A stretch of 64,000 nucleotides of DNA from Faunimonas pinastri (GCF_900110915.1 NZ_FOFG01000003.1:233848-297847); one strand, 5' to 3'; counted from the first letter of the stretch, positions 44,705 through 54,031 are shown. The notes: generated from the sequence alone by a model not told the origin. Numbers and translations: made by a program.

Positions 44705-45641
44705 GCCGGCTCTCCCTGCTGTCGTGGAGCCGGCTGGCCTGCGCTTCCCGCAGATAGGTGCGGTTGATGTAGTCGGCGGCGTGGGTCTTCGTCCGGTTCG
44801 GCAGCGCACGGATCAGGCCGCTGATCTCGATCAGGGCCTGCACGGCGGCGTCGCTGGCGTCGCCGTCGCGCGGAAAGATCTCCGACCCGACATATTCCTC
44901 CCAGGCGCGATCGACGTATCGCCGCTCCACCCCGGTCTCCCGCATCGCGATTTCCGCCGCGCCTTCCTTGTTGGCGTAGAACCATTCATGCGCTCGCAGA
45001 AAGGCCCGCATGAACCGCACCGCCAGCTCGTGGTTGGCGGCGGCCCAGGGCGACAAGACGTGCAGCGAGGTGAACTGGAAATCCGGGAAATCGACGCGCG
45101 GATCGGCCAGCGTGGGATAGCCGGCATCGGCCGCGATGTAGTTCAGCGGCGCGCCCTGGAGCCCGGCCGAGATCTCGCCGTTCTGCAGCTTCTCCCACCG
45201 CGACAGGATCGGACCCACCGCCCTGATGGTGTAGTCGGCGGGATGATGCAGCCCATGCGCCTCGAAGAGCCGCATGACGAGGGACGAACTGCCCGCTTCC
45301 AGCGATGAAACGCCGACGACCTTGCCGCGCATGTCCTCGAAGCCGTCGATGTCCTTGCCGGCCACCAGCGAGAAGGGCAGCCGGTTGACGTTGCCGCCGA
45401 TGATCTCGCTCTGTCCGCCGGACTCGCTGTCCAGGATAACGTGCTCGGTGATGCCGTAGGCAAGCTGCACGCGGCCGTCGTAGAGGCGGTTGCTCACCTC
45501 ATCGACGCTTTCGTGCAGCTCGACGGCGAGTTCGATGCCCTCGTCGCGGAAGAAACCCTGGTCCACGCCGACCCAGACCGGCATGTTGAAGTAGTTTCGG
45601 GAAACGGCTGCGAAAGCCAGTTTGGTCATGCTCTGCGTCAT
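44697..45641 (-). CDS. NMT1/THI5-fold protein without a signal peptide
   Basis: The 314-residue protein resembles ABC binding proteins throughout (MPVWVGVDQGFFRDEGIELAVELHE, then GKVVGVSSLEAGSSSLVMRLFEAHGL), but starts MTQSMTKLAFAAVSRN with no hydrophobic signal or lipobox. The gene upstream ends at 45659, so there is no room for one in-frame. No ABC ATPase or permease lies near. It may be a cytoplasmic enzyme or ligand carrier, like THI5-type or decarboxylase proteins that use this fold. Confidence 0.8.
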   Translation of the reverse strand: MTQSMTKLAFAAVSRNYFNMPVWVGVDQGFFRDEGIELAVELHESVDEVSNRLYDGRVQLAYGITEHVILDSESGGQSEIIGGNVNRLPFSLVAGKDIDGFEDMRGKVVGVSSLEAGSSSLVMRLFEAHGLHHPADYTIRAVGPILSRWEKLQNGEISAGLQGAPLNYIAADAGYPTLADPRVDFPDFQFTSLHVLSPWAAANHELAVRFMRAFLRAHEWFYANKEGAAEIAMRETGVERRYVDRAWEEYVGSEIFPRDGDASDAAVQALIEISGLIRALPNRTKTHAADYINRTYLREAQASRLHDSRESRRA

Positions 45642-45658
45642 GGAATTCCTTTCGCGGA

Positions 45659-46981
45659 TCAGATGACGGGCCGGGCGACGAGGCGGCGCCGTTCGACGGG
45701 CTCGCCGCCGATCGGCCTGCGGGTGAGGAGGAGTGAGGTCGCGACGCCGGTGAGGAGCAGCACCCCTGCCACGACGAACGCGCCGGAATAGCCGAGCGGC
45801 GAGGCGACGATGTAGCCGGTGGCGATCGGCGCCACGATGCCGAAGGAATTGCCGCCCAGGATCAGCAGGCTGGTCGCCGCGCCGGCCTGTGCCCCGTTCA
45901 CCAGGAGATCGTTGGTCAGGGCGATGTTCATGCCCATCGCGGTGGAGACGCAGGTCAGCGAAATGCTGAAGAGCGCGAGGATCAGCCAAATATTGGTGAC
46001 ATAGGGTGTCAGCAGGATCACCGACGAGACCAGCAGGGCGACTGCCACAAGGCGCCGGCGTCCGCCGCCGGCCGTGCCGGTGCGCCGGAGAAACCGGTCG
46101 CTGACCACGCCAAGCAGCAGTCCCAGCGGAACCGCCGCGGCGTAAGGCACGGCGGAGAAGGCGCCGCTGCGCATCACGTCCAGCCCGCGCGTGTCGGCCA
46201 GATAAGTCGGCAGCCACGTCATGAAAAGATAAAGCGTGTAGCCGGCGCAGCCCTGCGTCAGCGCCAGTCCCCACATGGAGGGGCTGCGGAGCAACGCGCC
46301 GATGGCCGGCCCGCCGGCCCCGCTCCCGCTTGCGTCCGGCCCCGCTGCATCTCGCTTCGCTGTTTCACCGCGTCCCGCCAGGATGTGGGTTCGTTCGCCG
46401 ACACTCAGCCAGCCAGCCTGCTCCGGGCGGCGATAGATGGCGTACCAGAGGACCGAAAGGACGACGCCGAGGGCGCCGGTGACGTAGAACGATTCCCGCC
46501 AGCCGAAATGCGCGACGAGCCAGCCGACCACAGGCGCGCCGATGGCGAGGCCCGCATAGGCGCCGCTGTTCAGGATCGCCGCGGCGATCCCGCGTTCCGA
46601 TTGCGGAGCCCATTCGCGGATCACGCGTCCCCCGGCGGGGTAGCTCGCGGCTTCGCCCACGCCGAGCGCCAAACGGCTGGCGAAGAGCCCGGTATAGGTG
46701 GTTGCCATGCCGGTCAGTACGCCGGCGACGGACCAGATGAGCAGGCTGCCGGCCGTCACCGACCGCGCGCCCCATCGATCCACCGCCATGCCGAGGGGGA
46801 CCAGGCAGATCAGGTAGGTCCAGAGAAAGGCCGAGAAGATGAAGCCGAGCTGGACCGGCGAAAGGCCGTAACTGGTGGCGATCGACTTGGCCGCGACCGA
46901 CAGGTTGATGCGGTCGACGTAGCACAGCGCCATCATGATGAAGATGCCGGCATAGACGAGGAAACGGCGTCGCGCGACCAT
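45659..46981 (-). CDS. MFS transporter, anion:cation symporter family
   Basis: The 440-residue protein has twelve predicted helices, a short N-tail and the loop 2-3 motif GMAVDRWGARS. CYVDRINLSVA in helix 1 is typical of the ACS family (sugar acids, phthalate, tartrate, hydroxyphenylacetate). A Gly/Ala/Ser-rich linker (GPDASGSGAGGPA) marks the central loop. It is the first gene of the operon and is divergent from a LysR gene. It probably imports the organic acid that the downstream isomerase acts on. Confidence 0.88.
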   Translation of the reverse strand: MVARRRFLVYAGIFIMMALCYVDRINLSVAAKSIATSYGLSPVQLGFIFSAFLWTYLICLVPLGMAVDRWGARSVTAGSLLIWSVAGVLTGMATTYTGLFASRLALGVGEAASYPAGGRVIREWAPQSERGIAAAILNSGAYAGLAIGAPVVGWLVAHFGWRESFYVTGALGVVLSVLWYAIYRRPEQAGWLSVGERTHILAGRGETAKRDAAGPDASGSGAGGPAIGALLRSPSMWGLALTQGCAGYTLYLFMTWLPTYLADTRGLDVMRSGAFSAVPYAAAVPLGLLLGVVSDRFLRRTGTAGGGRRRLVAVALLVSSVILLTPYVTNIWLILALFSISLTCVSTAMGMNIALTNDLLVNGAQAGAATSLLILGGNSFGIVAPIATGYIVASPLGYSGAFVVAGVLLLTGVATSLLLTRRPIGGEPVERRRLVARPVI

Positions 46982-47054
46982 TGGAGTTCCACCCTGTTGT
47001 TTCTTGTGATTGCGCAGAGGCTAGACAGGCGAGGGCGCATAAGCCAAGCAGGCG

Positions 47055-47073
47055 GCATGCATAAGGACATGCA
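47055..47073. promoter_or_regulatory. Dyad in the MFS/LysR divergent region
   Basis: GCATG (47055-47059) and CATGC (47068-47072) form an inverted repeat 37 bases before the LysR start; overlapping TGCA boxes (47058-47061 and 47070-47073) form a second register. It is a candidate LysR binding site between the divergent genes, though no perfect T-N11-A box was found. Confidence 0.4.
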
Positions 47074-47109
47074 CGGGATTCATAGTGCGACGGCAGGAGA
47101 GATCCGGTC

Positions 47110-48024
47110 GTGAACCTGCGCGAGGTGGATCTCAACCTCCTTACGGTGCTCGCCGCGCTGGTGGAGCAACGGAGCGTTTCTGCGGCGGCGTACCAGCTGG
47201 GGCTCAGCCAGTCCGCGGCAAGCCATGCCTTGCGGCGGCTGCGGCGCTTGCTGGACGACGAGGTGATGGTGCGCCAGGGCGGCAGAATGCAGCCCACCCC
47301 CGTGGCGCTTCGTGTGCTGGAAACGGTGCGGCCCGCCTTGGCGGAGATTTCCGCGGCGCTTCGGGAGAAGGGCAGCTTCGATCCGGGAAGCAGCAGGCGC
47401 GGTTTCACCCTGCGCCTGTCGGAATACGTCTCGCCGACGCTGCTCACGCCGCTTTGCACGTTGCTTCGCCGCGACGCTCCCGGCGTGCAGCTGGCCGTGT
47501 TGCCGGTGGGCGCGCCTGGAGACAGGCCGATCGAACCCGGCGAGGTGCAACTGAGGGCGGAGCGCGGCCGTCGCACGCTGGTGCATGACACCAGCCGGCC
47601 GCTGTTCACGGATCGGTTCGCCGTGGTGATGGCGGCCAGCCACCCCGGCGCGGCCACCCCGATGACCCTCGACCGATACGTGGCGCTGCCGCATCTCAAG
47701 GTCACGGCGGGCGCGGTGGGGACCAACGGCATCGACGAGGCGCTGGAACGGCTGGGGCTGAGACGCCGGGTGGTCATGTCTGTGCCGAGCTGGTTCGAGA
47801 TGCGCCGTGTGGTCCTGGGAACGGACCTCGTCGCGGCGGTGCCCAAGCACTGGATGGCGGATGTCGTGTTCGCCCGCGGCCTGGCCTGCCACGATCTGCC
47901 GCTACCCGACATCGTCCTGTCGGTGGAACTTGCCTGGCATCCGCGCGACAGGGGCGATGGCGGTATCGCGTGGCTCTGCGATGCGCTCACCCGTATCGGC
48001 GGCTCGTCGGCCTTTCCGGCGTGA
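47110..48024 (+). CDS. LysR family transcriptional regulator
   Basis: The 304-residue protein starts at GTG. It has a standard winged helix (LNLLTVLAALVEQRSVSAAAYQLGLSQSAASHALRRLRRLL, recognition helix near residues 30-45) and a substrate-binding-type effector domain; this N-terminus resembles the NodD/PcpR branch of LysR proteins. It is divergent from the MFS/isomerase operon, which it probably controls. Confidence 0.9.
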   Translation: MNLREVDLNLLTVLAALVEQRSVSAAAYQLGLSQSAASHALRRLRRLLDDEVMVRQGGRMQPTPVALRVLETVRPALAEISAALREKGSFDPGSSRRGFTLRLSEYVSPTLLTPLCTLLRRDAPGVQLAVLPVGAPGDRPIEPGEVQLRAERGRRTLVHDTSRPLFTDRFAVVMAASHPGAATPMTLDRYVALPHLKVTAGAVGTNGIDEALERLGLRRRVVMSVPSWFEMRRVVLGTDLVAAVPKHWMADVVFARGLACHDLPLPDIVLSVELAWHPRDRGDGGIAWLCDALTRIGGSSAFPA

Positions 48025-48065
48025 CCGGGCCGATCGATTGCGCCGGGAGCGGCCTCCACCCCGCA

Positions 48066-48094
48066 TTGACAGGCCCGTAAAGCACCGATAAAAA
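48066..48094 (+). promoter_or_regulatory. Strong putative promoter of the sugar operon
   Basis: A perfect TTGACA (48066-48071), 17-base spacer and TAAAAA (48089-48094) lie after the LysR gene. Transcription would run towards the dehydrogenase at 48423 through a leader of about 330 bases. A small palindrome CTCTCAAAAGAG (48096-48107) overlaps the expected start site and could be an operator. Confidence 0.5.
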
Positions 48095-48422
48095 CTCTCA
48101 AAAGAGCAGTCGTCTCACAAATGAGCGCACAAAGATGCGCCGGACGATCAGCGACAATCGCCGTACTCCAAGCGGCGAACCAAGGGTGGAACAATGAACG
48201 CTTTCTATGCCCGCGTGCCTTCAGGCGTATTCCGACCTGCATCAGCGTTTCGGCCCGCCGCGCATTCGCCGCGCCGCCAGGAAGCCCCCGGTCTCCGCCA
48301 GATCTCATCGTCCTTCGGCTGATCTCCGCTCCGCCGGTGCGACGGCTGTTGCCGCGAGCACCGCATGAGACGGATTTGGCCTCCGATTTGCGCGACAGCG
48401 GCTCAGCCGCATGGGCAGTGCC
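48095..48422 (+). other. Long leader region with a possible 42-codon ORF
   Basis: No recognisable gene. ATG at 48194, preceded by GGTGGAACA, opens a 42-codon frame (MNAFYARVPSGVF...) to the TGA at 48320-48322. It has no family resemblance and may be chance. The start codons of the following gene (48411 or 48423) lack a good ribosome binding site. Confidence 0.3.
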
Positions 48423-50099
48423 ATGACCGACGAACCTGATTTCGCCTTACCCGTCTTCAATCGCTTCTGGCCCTTTCAGGGCGGCGGCGTGCGTGACCTC
48501 GGCGTTGCCGGCCGCCCGGTGGAGCAGGAATTCCCGCCGCCCGGCGACGATGAGGTGATCGCCCGCATCGATGCAGCCTGCATCTGCTCCTCCGACGTGA
48601 AGATCATCCGCATGGGGGCCAGCCATCCGCTGTTCCAGGCGCGGGATCTTGCCAGCGAGCCGGTGGTGCTGGGCCACGAGATGGCCCTGACGGTTGTTGC
48701 CGTCGGCGCCCGCTGGAAGCACCGCTACCGTTCCGGTGATCGTCTCGGCTTGCAGCCGGCGCTGACCGGCGGCCCGAAGCGGCTGGTCGTCGGAATGGAT
48801 TTGCCCGGTGCCATGGCGGAATATATCCGCCTGGACGGCCGCGTGCTTGGCGACAGCGATGGGGCGGGGAGCGACGCGTTCGTGTTTCCGCTGCCCCAGG
48901 GCATGAGTTCCGCGGCGGCGGCACTTCTCGAACCCTATTCCTGCGTCGAGGCCGCTTATCGGCCCAACAGCCGCACCGACCTGAAGGCTGGCGGGCGCAT
49001 GCTGGTCGTCGGTCTGCCCGGCGGCGCGGCGATGCACCTCTCGTCCGAATGCCGGCCGGCCGAAGCGGTACTGGTCGCAGCCCCGGCGGCGTTGGCCGAA
49101 TGGGCCGGGGCGCGGGCGGGTGCGGTTCGCGAACTGGCGCGGCTGGAGGACGTCGACGGCGCGTTCGACGATATCGTGCTTTGCGGTGACGACTTCGCGG
49201 AGGCCATGGCGGCGCTGATCCCGCATCTCGCGCCCGGCGGAATGATGACGCTGGCGGGCAGGGGCGGCGACGATCCCGTGCCGGTGGATCCCGCTCGCAT
49301 CCATTATCAATCGCTCTCCTTCGTCGGCACGCCGGGCCCGGAGATCGGCGCCGCTTTCGATCCGGCGCGCAACCGCTTCGAGCTGCGGCCGGGCGGCGTC
49401 GCCCTGGTGCTCGGCGCGGGCGGCGCGATGGGCCGCATCCACGTTCACCGTGCGCTGGAAATGGCGGATGGTCCGGCCACCGTGATCGCGACCACGCGGC
49501 AGGCGCACCGGATCGAGGCGCTGGAGCGCGACTTCGGCGCCATCGCGGAACGGCGTGGTCGCCGGCTGATCGTCGTCGCGGAGGACAGGCTTCCCGCGAC
49601 GCTGGCGGGGATTGCGCCGCAAGGCTGCGACGACATCGCCGTGGTCGCGCCGGATGCAGCGGTTGTCGAGCGCGCGGCCGGATGGATGAAGCCGGACGGC
49701 ATGCTCGTGATCTTCGCCGGCACCGCCTATGGCCAGCCCTGCCGCCTGCCGCTGGGGCGCGTGGCGTCCGCCGGCGCGCGCTTTACCGGCTCCACGGGTT
49801 CCGCCGTCGCCGACCAGCTCGCCGTTCTCGCCCGGGTGACGGAAGCGGATTTCGATATTCTCGGAAACCTGGAAGCGGTCGCCGGCTTCGACGCGGTGCC
49901 CGAGGCCTTTGCCGCCGTCACCGAAGGCCGGCTTTCCGGTAAGGTCGCGATCTTCCCGGGCGTCCCCGACCTGCCGTTCACGCTGCTTCGCGATGCGGAA
50001 AAACCGGGCGGGGAGAGCGCGAAATGGTCGCTCGCCGCCGAGCAGGCGCTGCATTCCAAGAACCGGAAACCCGGCCAACCGGAGTCCTCATCCTCATGA
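48423..50099 (+). CDS. Zinc-type alcohol/polyol dehydrogenase with two tandem Rossmann-like domains
   Basis: The 558-residue protein is far longer than usual for medium-chain dehydrogenases (340-410). Catalytic zinc ligands are Cys in ACICSSDVK, His-Glu in LGHEM and Glu in LEPYSCVEAAY; the structural zinc cysteines are absent. Two nucleotide-binding-like segments follow: AGGRMLVVGLPGGAAM near residue 190 and GGVALVLGAGGAMGR near 325. A SorE-like sugar-phosphate or polyol dehydrogenase is likely. ATG 48411 would add 4 residues. Its stop overlaps the kinase start (ATGA). Confidence 0.75.
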   Translation: MTDEPDFALPVFNRFWPFQGGGVRDLGVAGRPVEQEFPPPGDDEVIARIDAACICSSDVKIIRMGASHPLFQARDLASEPVVLGHEMALTVVAVGARWKHRYRSGDRLGLQPALTGGPKRLVVGMDLPGAMAEYIRLDGRVLGDSDGAGSDAFVFPLPQGMSSAAAALLEPYSCVEAAYRPNSRTDLKAGGRMLVVGLPGGAAMHLSSECRPAEAVLVAAPAALAEWAGARAGAVRELARLEDVDGAFDDIVLCGDDFAEAMAALIPHLAPGGMMTLAGRGGDDPVPVDPARIHYQSLSFVGTPGPEIGAAFDPARNRFELRPGGVALVLGAGGAMGRIHVHRALEMADGPATVIATTRQAHRIEALERDFGAIAERRGRRLIVVAEDRLPATLAGIAPQGCDDIAVVAPDAAVVERAAGWMKPDGMLVIFAGTAYGQPCRLPLGRVASAGARFTGSTGSAVADQLAVLARVTEADFDILGNLEAVAGFDAVPEAFAAVTEGRLSGKVAIFPGVPDLPFTLLRDAEKPGGESAKWSLAAEQALHSKNRKPGQPESSSS

Positions 50100-51658
50100 C
50101 CACGCATGTCATCGGCATCGATATCGGCACGATGGGGACGAAAACCGGCATCTATGACGAAGACGGCCGGCTCGTCGCCGAAGCCTTCGAGGAATCGGTG
50201 CTGCACTATCCGCGTCCGGGCTGGGTGGAGCAGATGCCGGAGGATCTCTACGGCTCCGTCGTCCGCACGATCGCCGGCGCGCTGGAGGCGGCCGCCATCG
50301 ATCCCGCCACGGTCGCCTCGCTCGCGATCAGCGGCCAGATGGCCGGCGTATCCACGGTCGATGCCGATTGGGGCACGCCGACCCAGTACGACAACTGGCT
50401 GGACAATCGTTGCGCGCCGCAGGTGGAACGCCTGAAATCCGCCGGGGCGGAGATCCTGAGCGTTTCCGGCTGCGTGCCGTCCTACAATCACGGCCCCAAG
50501 ATGCTCTACTGGAAGGAAGAGCAGCCGGAGATCTGGGACCGCATCGCCAGGTTCGTGCAACCGGCGGCCTATGTCGCGGGGCGCCTGGCGGGGCTGAAGG
50601 GCGAGGACGCCTTCATCGACCGCACCTATCTGAACTTCACGACCTTCGCCGATACCGAAAACGTCCGCTGGAACACGGATCTCCTCGGGCGCTTCGGGCT
50701 CGACGACAGCAAGCTGCCCCGGATCGTGGAACCCTGGGACATCGTCGGCCACCTGACTGAGGCGGCGGCGAGCCAGACCGGGCTGCGGGCCGGCATGCCG
50801 ATCGCGGCGGGTTGCGGCGATCAGGCGGCCAACGTGCTGGGCGCTGGCATGGTGGATCCCGGCACGGTCTTCGATGTCAGCGGCACGGCCTCCGTCTTCT
50901 CCGTCGTGATCGACCGCTTCGCCACCGACCAGCGCTACGGCGCGCTGATGACCTGCCCGCACGTGATCCCCGGCCTTTATTACGCGATGGCCTATGTCGC
51001 GGGCGGCGGGCTGAACCTTCGCTGGTTCCGCGACGAGATCTGCGGGACCGAGAAGAAGGACTGGGAGGCCTCGGGCATCGCGCCCTACGACGCGCTTTGC
51101 CGGCTCGCGGCCGAGGCTCCGGCCGGTTCCGACCGGCTGGTTTTCCTGCCCCATCTCGGCGGCCGCAATACGCCCAACAACACCGACATGCGCGGCGCGT
51201 TCATCGGGCTCAACTGGCGCCACGGCAAGGGCCACATGTTCCGCGCCATGATGGAGAGCATCGGCTACGAATACGCGCTCTATCTCCGCTCCGTGCGCGA
51301 GATCGTGCCCGGGCTGGAACTGGTGCGGGCGATGAACATGGGCGGCGGCGCAAAGAGCCCGCTGTTCCGCCAGATCAAGTCGGACATCCTGCAGCTTCCC
51401 TATCAAGGGCTCGACCGCACAGAGACGGGCACGCTGGGCAGCGCCATCGTCGCCGGGCACGCGGTCGGCCTTTTCCCGGACCTCGCGGCGACGGCCCGCC
51501 GCTTCGCCAAGCCGCAGGGCGCGCCGACGCAGCCCGCCGAGGGGTCCGCCGAGGGGGCCGCCGACGGGGCCTCCGGTCCGTACCCGGAGATGGCCCGGCT
51601 CTATGCCGACCTACTGGACACCATGGCCGGGCCGTTCGCCCGGCTGGCAAGGCTCTGA
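50096..51658 (+). CDS. FGGY-family carbohydrate kinase (xylulokinase-like), first copy
   Basis: The 520-residue kinase has the N-terminal phosphate motif GIDIGTMGTKTGIYD, the substrate-site W-x-D-x-R region (TQYDNWLDNR), the catalytic Asp in GCGDQAANVLGAG and the adenosine site in MNMGGGAKSPLFRQI. It phosphorylates a sugar or polyol at a terminal hydroxyl. It ends with a repetitive Ala/Glu/Gly segment and a final helix. Coupled to the dehydrogenase by a 4-base overlap. Confidence 0.9.
   Translation: MTTHVIGIDIGTMGTKTGIYDEDGRLVAEAFEESVLHYPRPGWVEQMPEDLYGSVVRTIAGALEAAAIDPATVASLAISGQMAGVSTVDADWGTPTQYDNWLDNRCAPQVERLKSAGAEILSVSGCVPSYNHGPKMLYWKEEQPEIWDRIARFVQPAAYVAGRLAGLKGEDAFIDRTYLNFTTFADTENVRWNTDLLGRFGLDDSKLPRIVEPWDIVGHLTEAAASQTGLRAGMPIAAGCGDQAANVLGAGMVDPGTVFDVSGTASVFSVVIDRFATDQRYGALMTCPHVIPGLYYAMAYVAGGGLNLRWFRDEICGTEKKDWEASGIAPYDALCRLAAEAPAGSDRLVFLPHLGGRNTPNNTDMRGAFIGLNWRHGKGHMFRAMMESIGYEYALYLRSVREIVPGLELVRAMNMGGGAKSPLFRQIKSDILQLPYQGLDRTETGTLGSAIVAGHAVGLFPDLAATARRFAKPQGAPTQPAEGSAEGAADGASGPYPEMARLYADLLDTMAGPFARLARL
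51536..51571 (+). repeat. 12-bp tandem repeat, 3 copies, in the first kinase gene
   Basis: Three units of the form GCCGAGGGGNCC encode AEGS-AEGA-ADGA near the C-terminus. Units differ at one or two bases. The segment probably forms a flexible linker. Confidence 0.75.
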
Positions 51659-51715
51659 CAGCGAGGCTGTCGAAAGAGAGCGGGCGCAAGATCCGCGAAC
51701 ACAGTGGAGGAAAAG

Positions 51716-52657
51716 ATGAGGACGCAGAAACTCTGCCGGGCCGCCCTGATGGTTACGGCGGCGCTCGCCGTGACCCCGGCGATGGCCAAGGACATCACCA
51801 AGGTCGGCATCACGGTCGGATCGCTGGGCAACCCCTATTACGCCGTCACCAACAAGGGCATCCAGGAAACCATCGCCAAGCTCACCCCGGGCGCGCAGGT
51901 CACCGCCGTTTCCGCCGATTACGACCTCGGCAAGCAGTTCAACCAGATCGACAACTTCATCGCGTCTGGCGCCAAGATCATCATGCTGAACGCGGTGGAT
52001 CCCGTCGGCATCAAGCCCGCTATCGCCAAGGCAAAGGCGGCCGGCGTGACGGTCTCCGCCTTCGACGTGACGGCAGAGGGCGTCGACGTGACCGTGATGA
52101 CGGACAATGTCGAGGCCGGGCGCCAGGCGTGCCAGTACATCGTCGATCATCTGCCGGGCGGGAAGGGCGACGTCATCATCGTCAACGGGCCGCCGATCTC
52201 CGCCATCGTCGACCGGGTGAAGGGTTGCCAGGAGGTGCTGTCAGCGCATCCCGAGATCAAGGTCCTGTCGTCCGACCAGAACGGTCAGGCCTCGCGCGAT
52301 GGCGGCCTTGCGGCAGGCCAGGGCCTGCTGACGCGCTTCAGCAAGGTAGACGCGATCTTCGCGGTCAACGATCCGACGGCTATCGGCGTGGATCTCGCGG
52401 CCAAGCAGTTGCAGCGCGGCGAGTTCTTCATCACCGCCGTCGATGGCTCGCCCGATGTCGTCACGGCGATGGAAAGCGGCTCTTCGCTGATCAAGGCTTC
52501 CTCGGCGCAGGCACCCTACAAGATGGCGTCCGAGGCCTACCGCTACGCCGTCGACATCACCAACGGCAAGGCGCCCCCGGAGAAGACGGTGCTGCTGAAG
52601 CCGGAACTGGTGACCGCCGACAATGTGAAGTCCTATGGGGGATGGAGCGGCGAATAA
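51716..52657 (+). CDS. Ribose-type sugar ABC substrate-binding protein, first copy
   Basis: The 313-residue protein has a Sec signal (CRAALMVTAALAVTPAMA, cleavage near residue 24) and the Peripla_BP_4 pattern: VGSLGNPYYAVTNKGIQE, DQFNQIDNFIASGAKIIMLNAVDP, and FAVNDPTAIGVDLAAKQ. GTGGAGGAAAAG precedes the ATG at 51716. It has no ATPase or permease of its own; the set at 57730-60298 is the nearest partner. Confidence 0.9.
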   Translation: MRTQKLCRAALMVTAALAVTPAMAKDITKVGITVGSLGNPYYAVTNKGIQETIAKLTPGAQVTAVSADYDLGKQFNQIDNFIASGAKIIMLNAVDPVGIKPAIAKAKAAGVTVSAFDVTAEGVDVTVMTDNVEAGRQACQYIVDHLPGGKGDVIIVNGPPISAIVDRVKGCQEVLSAHPEIKVLSSDQNGQASRDGGLAAGQGLLTRFSKVDAIFAVNDPTAIGVDLAAKQLQRGEFFITAVDGSPDVVTAMESGSSLIKASSAQAPYKMASEAYRYAVDITNGKAPPEKTVLLKPELVTADNVKSYGGWSGE

Positions 52658-52686
52658 TTCGGCCCGGACAAGGGCTGACGCGACAG

Positions 52687-52715
52687 GGAAGGGCCGGCCG
52701 CTCGCCGGCCTTTCC
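52687..52715 (+). terminator. Terminator-like hairpin after the first sugar-binding protein
   Basis: A 12-bp stem (52687-52698 with 52704-52715, one G-U pair), loop CGCTC, with CTTTCC in the right arm. It separates the first module from the SorC regulator gene. Confidence 0.55.
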
Positions 52716-52838
52716 GATCCGGGGCGTGGCCGCCTCGGTGGCAGACGCGGACAACCTGCGATATAGCTCGCAAGGTCCGGCGCGGCGCTCCTCCGCGATC
52801 CGGTCATTCTTTCGCTCCCGCGCGGCGACGCGCGGGAC

Positions 52839-53831
52839 ATGGGCCGCCCGATGACCTCCACCGAAACCGCTTCCGCGAGATTGCCGTCCGACGAGAGCCG
52901 GGAACAGCTCATGGTGCAGGCGGCCAAGCTCTATTACGATCTTGAGCGCACGCAGAGCGAGATCGCGCGGGAACTGGGCCTGACCCGGTGGCAGGTGAGC
53001 CGGCTGATCCGGGAAGCGCGCGAACTGGGCATCGTGCGCATCGAGATCGCCCCGCGTTCCCAGCGCCGGCCCGATCTGGAAGTGCGGCTGCAGAGGACCT
53101 TCGAGCTTCGCGAGGCGATCGTCGTCTCCACGGCCGGCGCCGAGGACGAGGGCATCGCCATGGAAACGGTGGCGCGCGCGGCGGCCAAGTATCTGGCCAG
53201 CATCAATCCGCCGATCCGGCTTATCGGCGTTTCCTGGGGCCGCACCATGGCGGCCATCGCCCATGCGCTTCCCGCCGGTTGGAACGACGGCATCCAGGTC
53301 GTTCTGGTGAACGGCGCGGCAAATCTCCGCTCGTCGGTGGTGCAGACCAACATGGTGGCCGAACTCTTCGCGCAGGCCGGCAACGGTCTCGCCACGCTGC
53401 TGCCGGTGCCCGCCATCGTCGGCAAGCGCAGCACCCGCGAGATCCTGGAGCAGGATCCCGTGGTGGCCAAGGTGATGGAACTGGCGGCCGAAGCCCCGGT
53501 GATCTGCTTCGGCATGGGCGCGCTTTCCGCCGACTCGGTGCTTGTCGGCTCCGGCTACATCGATCCCGACGATATCGCGCGGCTGGGAGGGCGCGGCGCG
53601 GTGGGCGACGTTCTCGGCCGCTTCATCACGGCGGACGGCAGCATCGCCGATCCCGATCTCGACGCCAGAACCCTTGGGCTCCGTCTCGAAGCGCTCCGTA
53701 CCAAGGAGCGGGCCGTCGGCGTCTCCTCCGGCCGCTCCAAGCACGCGATCGCCCTGAGCGCGCTCAAATCCGGCTACGCCAATGTCTTCATCACCGATGA
53801 GGAAACGGCGCTGCACGTGCTCGGCGACTGA
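52839..53831 (+). CDS. SorC/DeoR family sugar-binding transcriptional regulator
   Basis: The 330-residue protein has an N-terminal helix-turn-helix (RTQSEIARELGLTRWQVSRLIREARELGIVRIEI, about residues 38-70) and a sugar-binding domain with an NagB-like fold: LIGVSWGRTMAAIAHAL is the typical phosphate/effector loop. ATG at 52851 is an alternative start. SorC regulators answer to phosphorylated sugars. It sits between two sugar-binding-protein genes and probably controls both modules. Confidence 0.9.
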   Translation: MGRPMTSTETASARLPSDESREQLMVQAAKLYYDLERTQSEIARELGLTRWQVSRLIREARELGIVRIEIAPRSQRRPDLEVRLQRTFELREAIVVSTAGAEDEGIAMETVARAAAKYLASINPPIRLIGVSWGRTMAAIAHALPAGWNDGIQVVLVNGAANLRSSVVQTNMVAELFAQAGNGLATLLPVPAIVGKRSTREILEQDPVVAKVMELAAEAPVICFGMGALSADSVLVGSGYIDPDDIARLGGRGAVGDVLGRFITADGSIADPDLDARTLGLRLEALRTKERAVGVSSGRSKHAIALSALKSGYANVFITDEETALHVLGD

Positions 53832-54002
53832 CGCGCATTAGCTAGACCGTTCGCGCTGAACGGTGACCCTCCCGGCGGCCGTCGAGCTGCCTCGCATCTT
53901 CCTGCCTGAAGTCCCGCCGCAGAGCCCCGGCACCCTTTTCGAGGGATCGCCGCCGCGTGCTTTGCCGTGCCCGTCCCTTCGCACCTGCAGCGACGAATTC
54001 GT

Positions 54003-54031
54003 TTGACGAGCCAGAATGCCACGCATACCTT
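54003..54031 (+). promoter_or_regulatory. Putative promoter of the second sugar module
   Basis: TTGACG (54003-54008), 17-base spacer, TACCTT (54026-54031; a 3-of-6 match). Transcription would begin near 54038, just before the palindrome at 54051, so a bound regulator could block elongation. Confidence 0.35.

Noticed and set aside
48194..48322. Small ORF of 42 codons in the sugar operon leader
   Set aside because: A fair ribosome binding site precedes it, but the peptide resembles nothing and such frames are common by chance; kept only as a remark.
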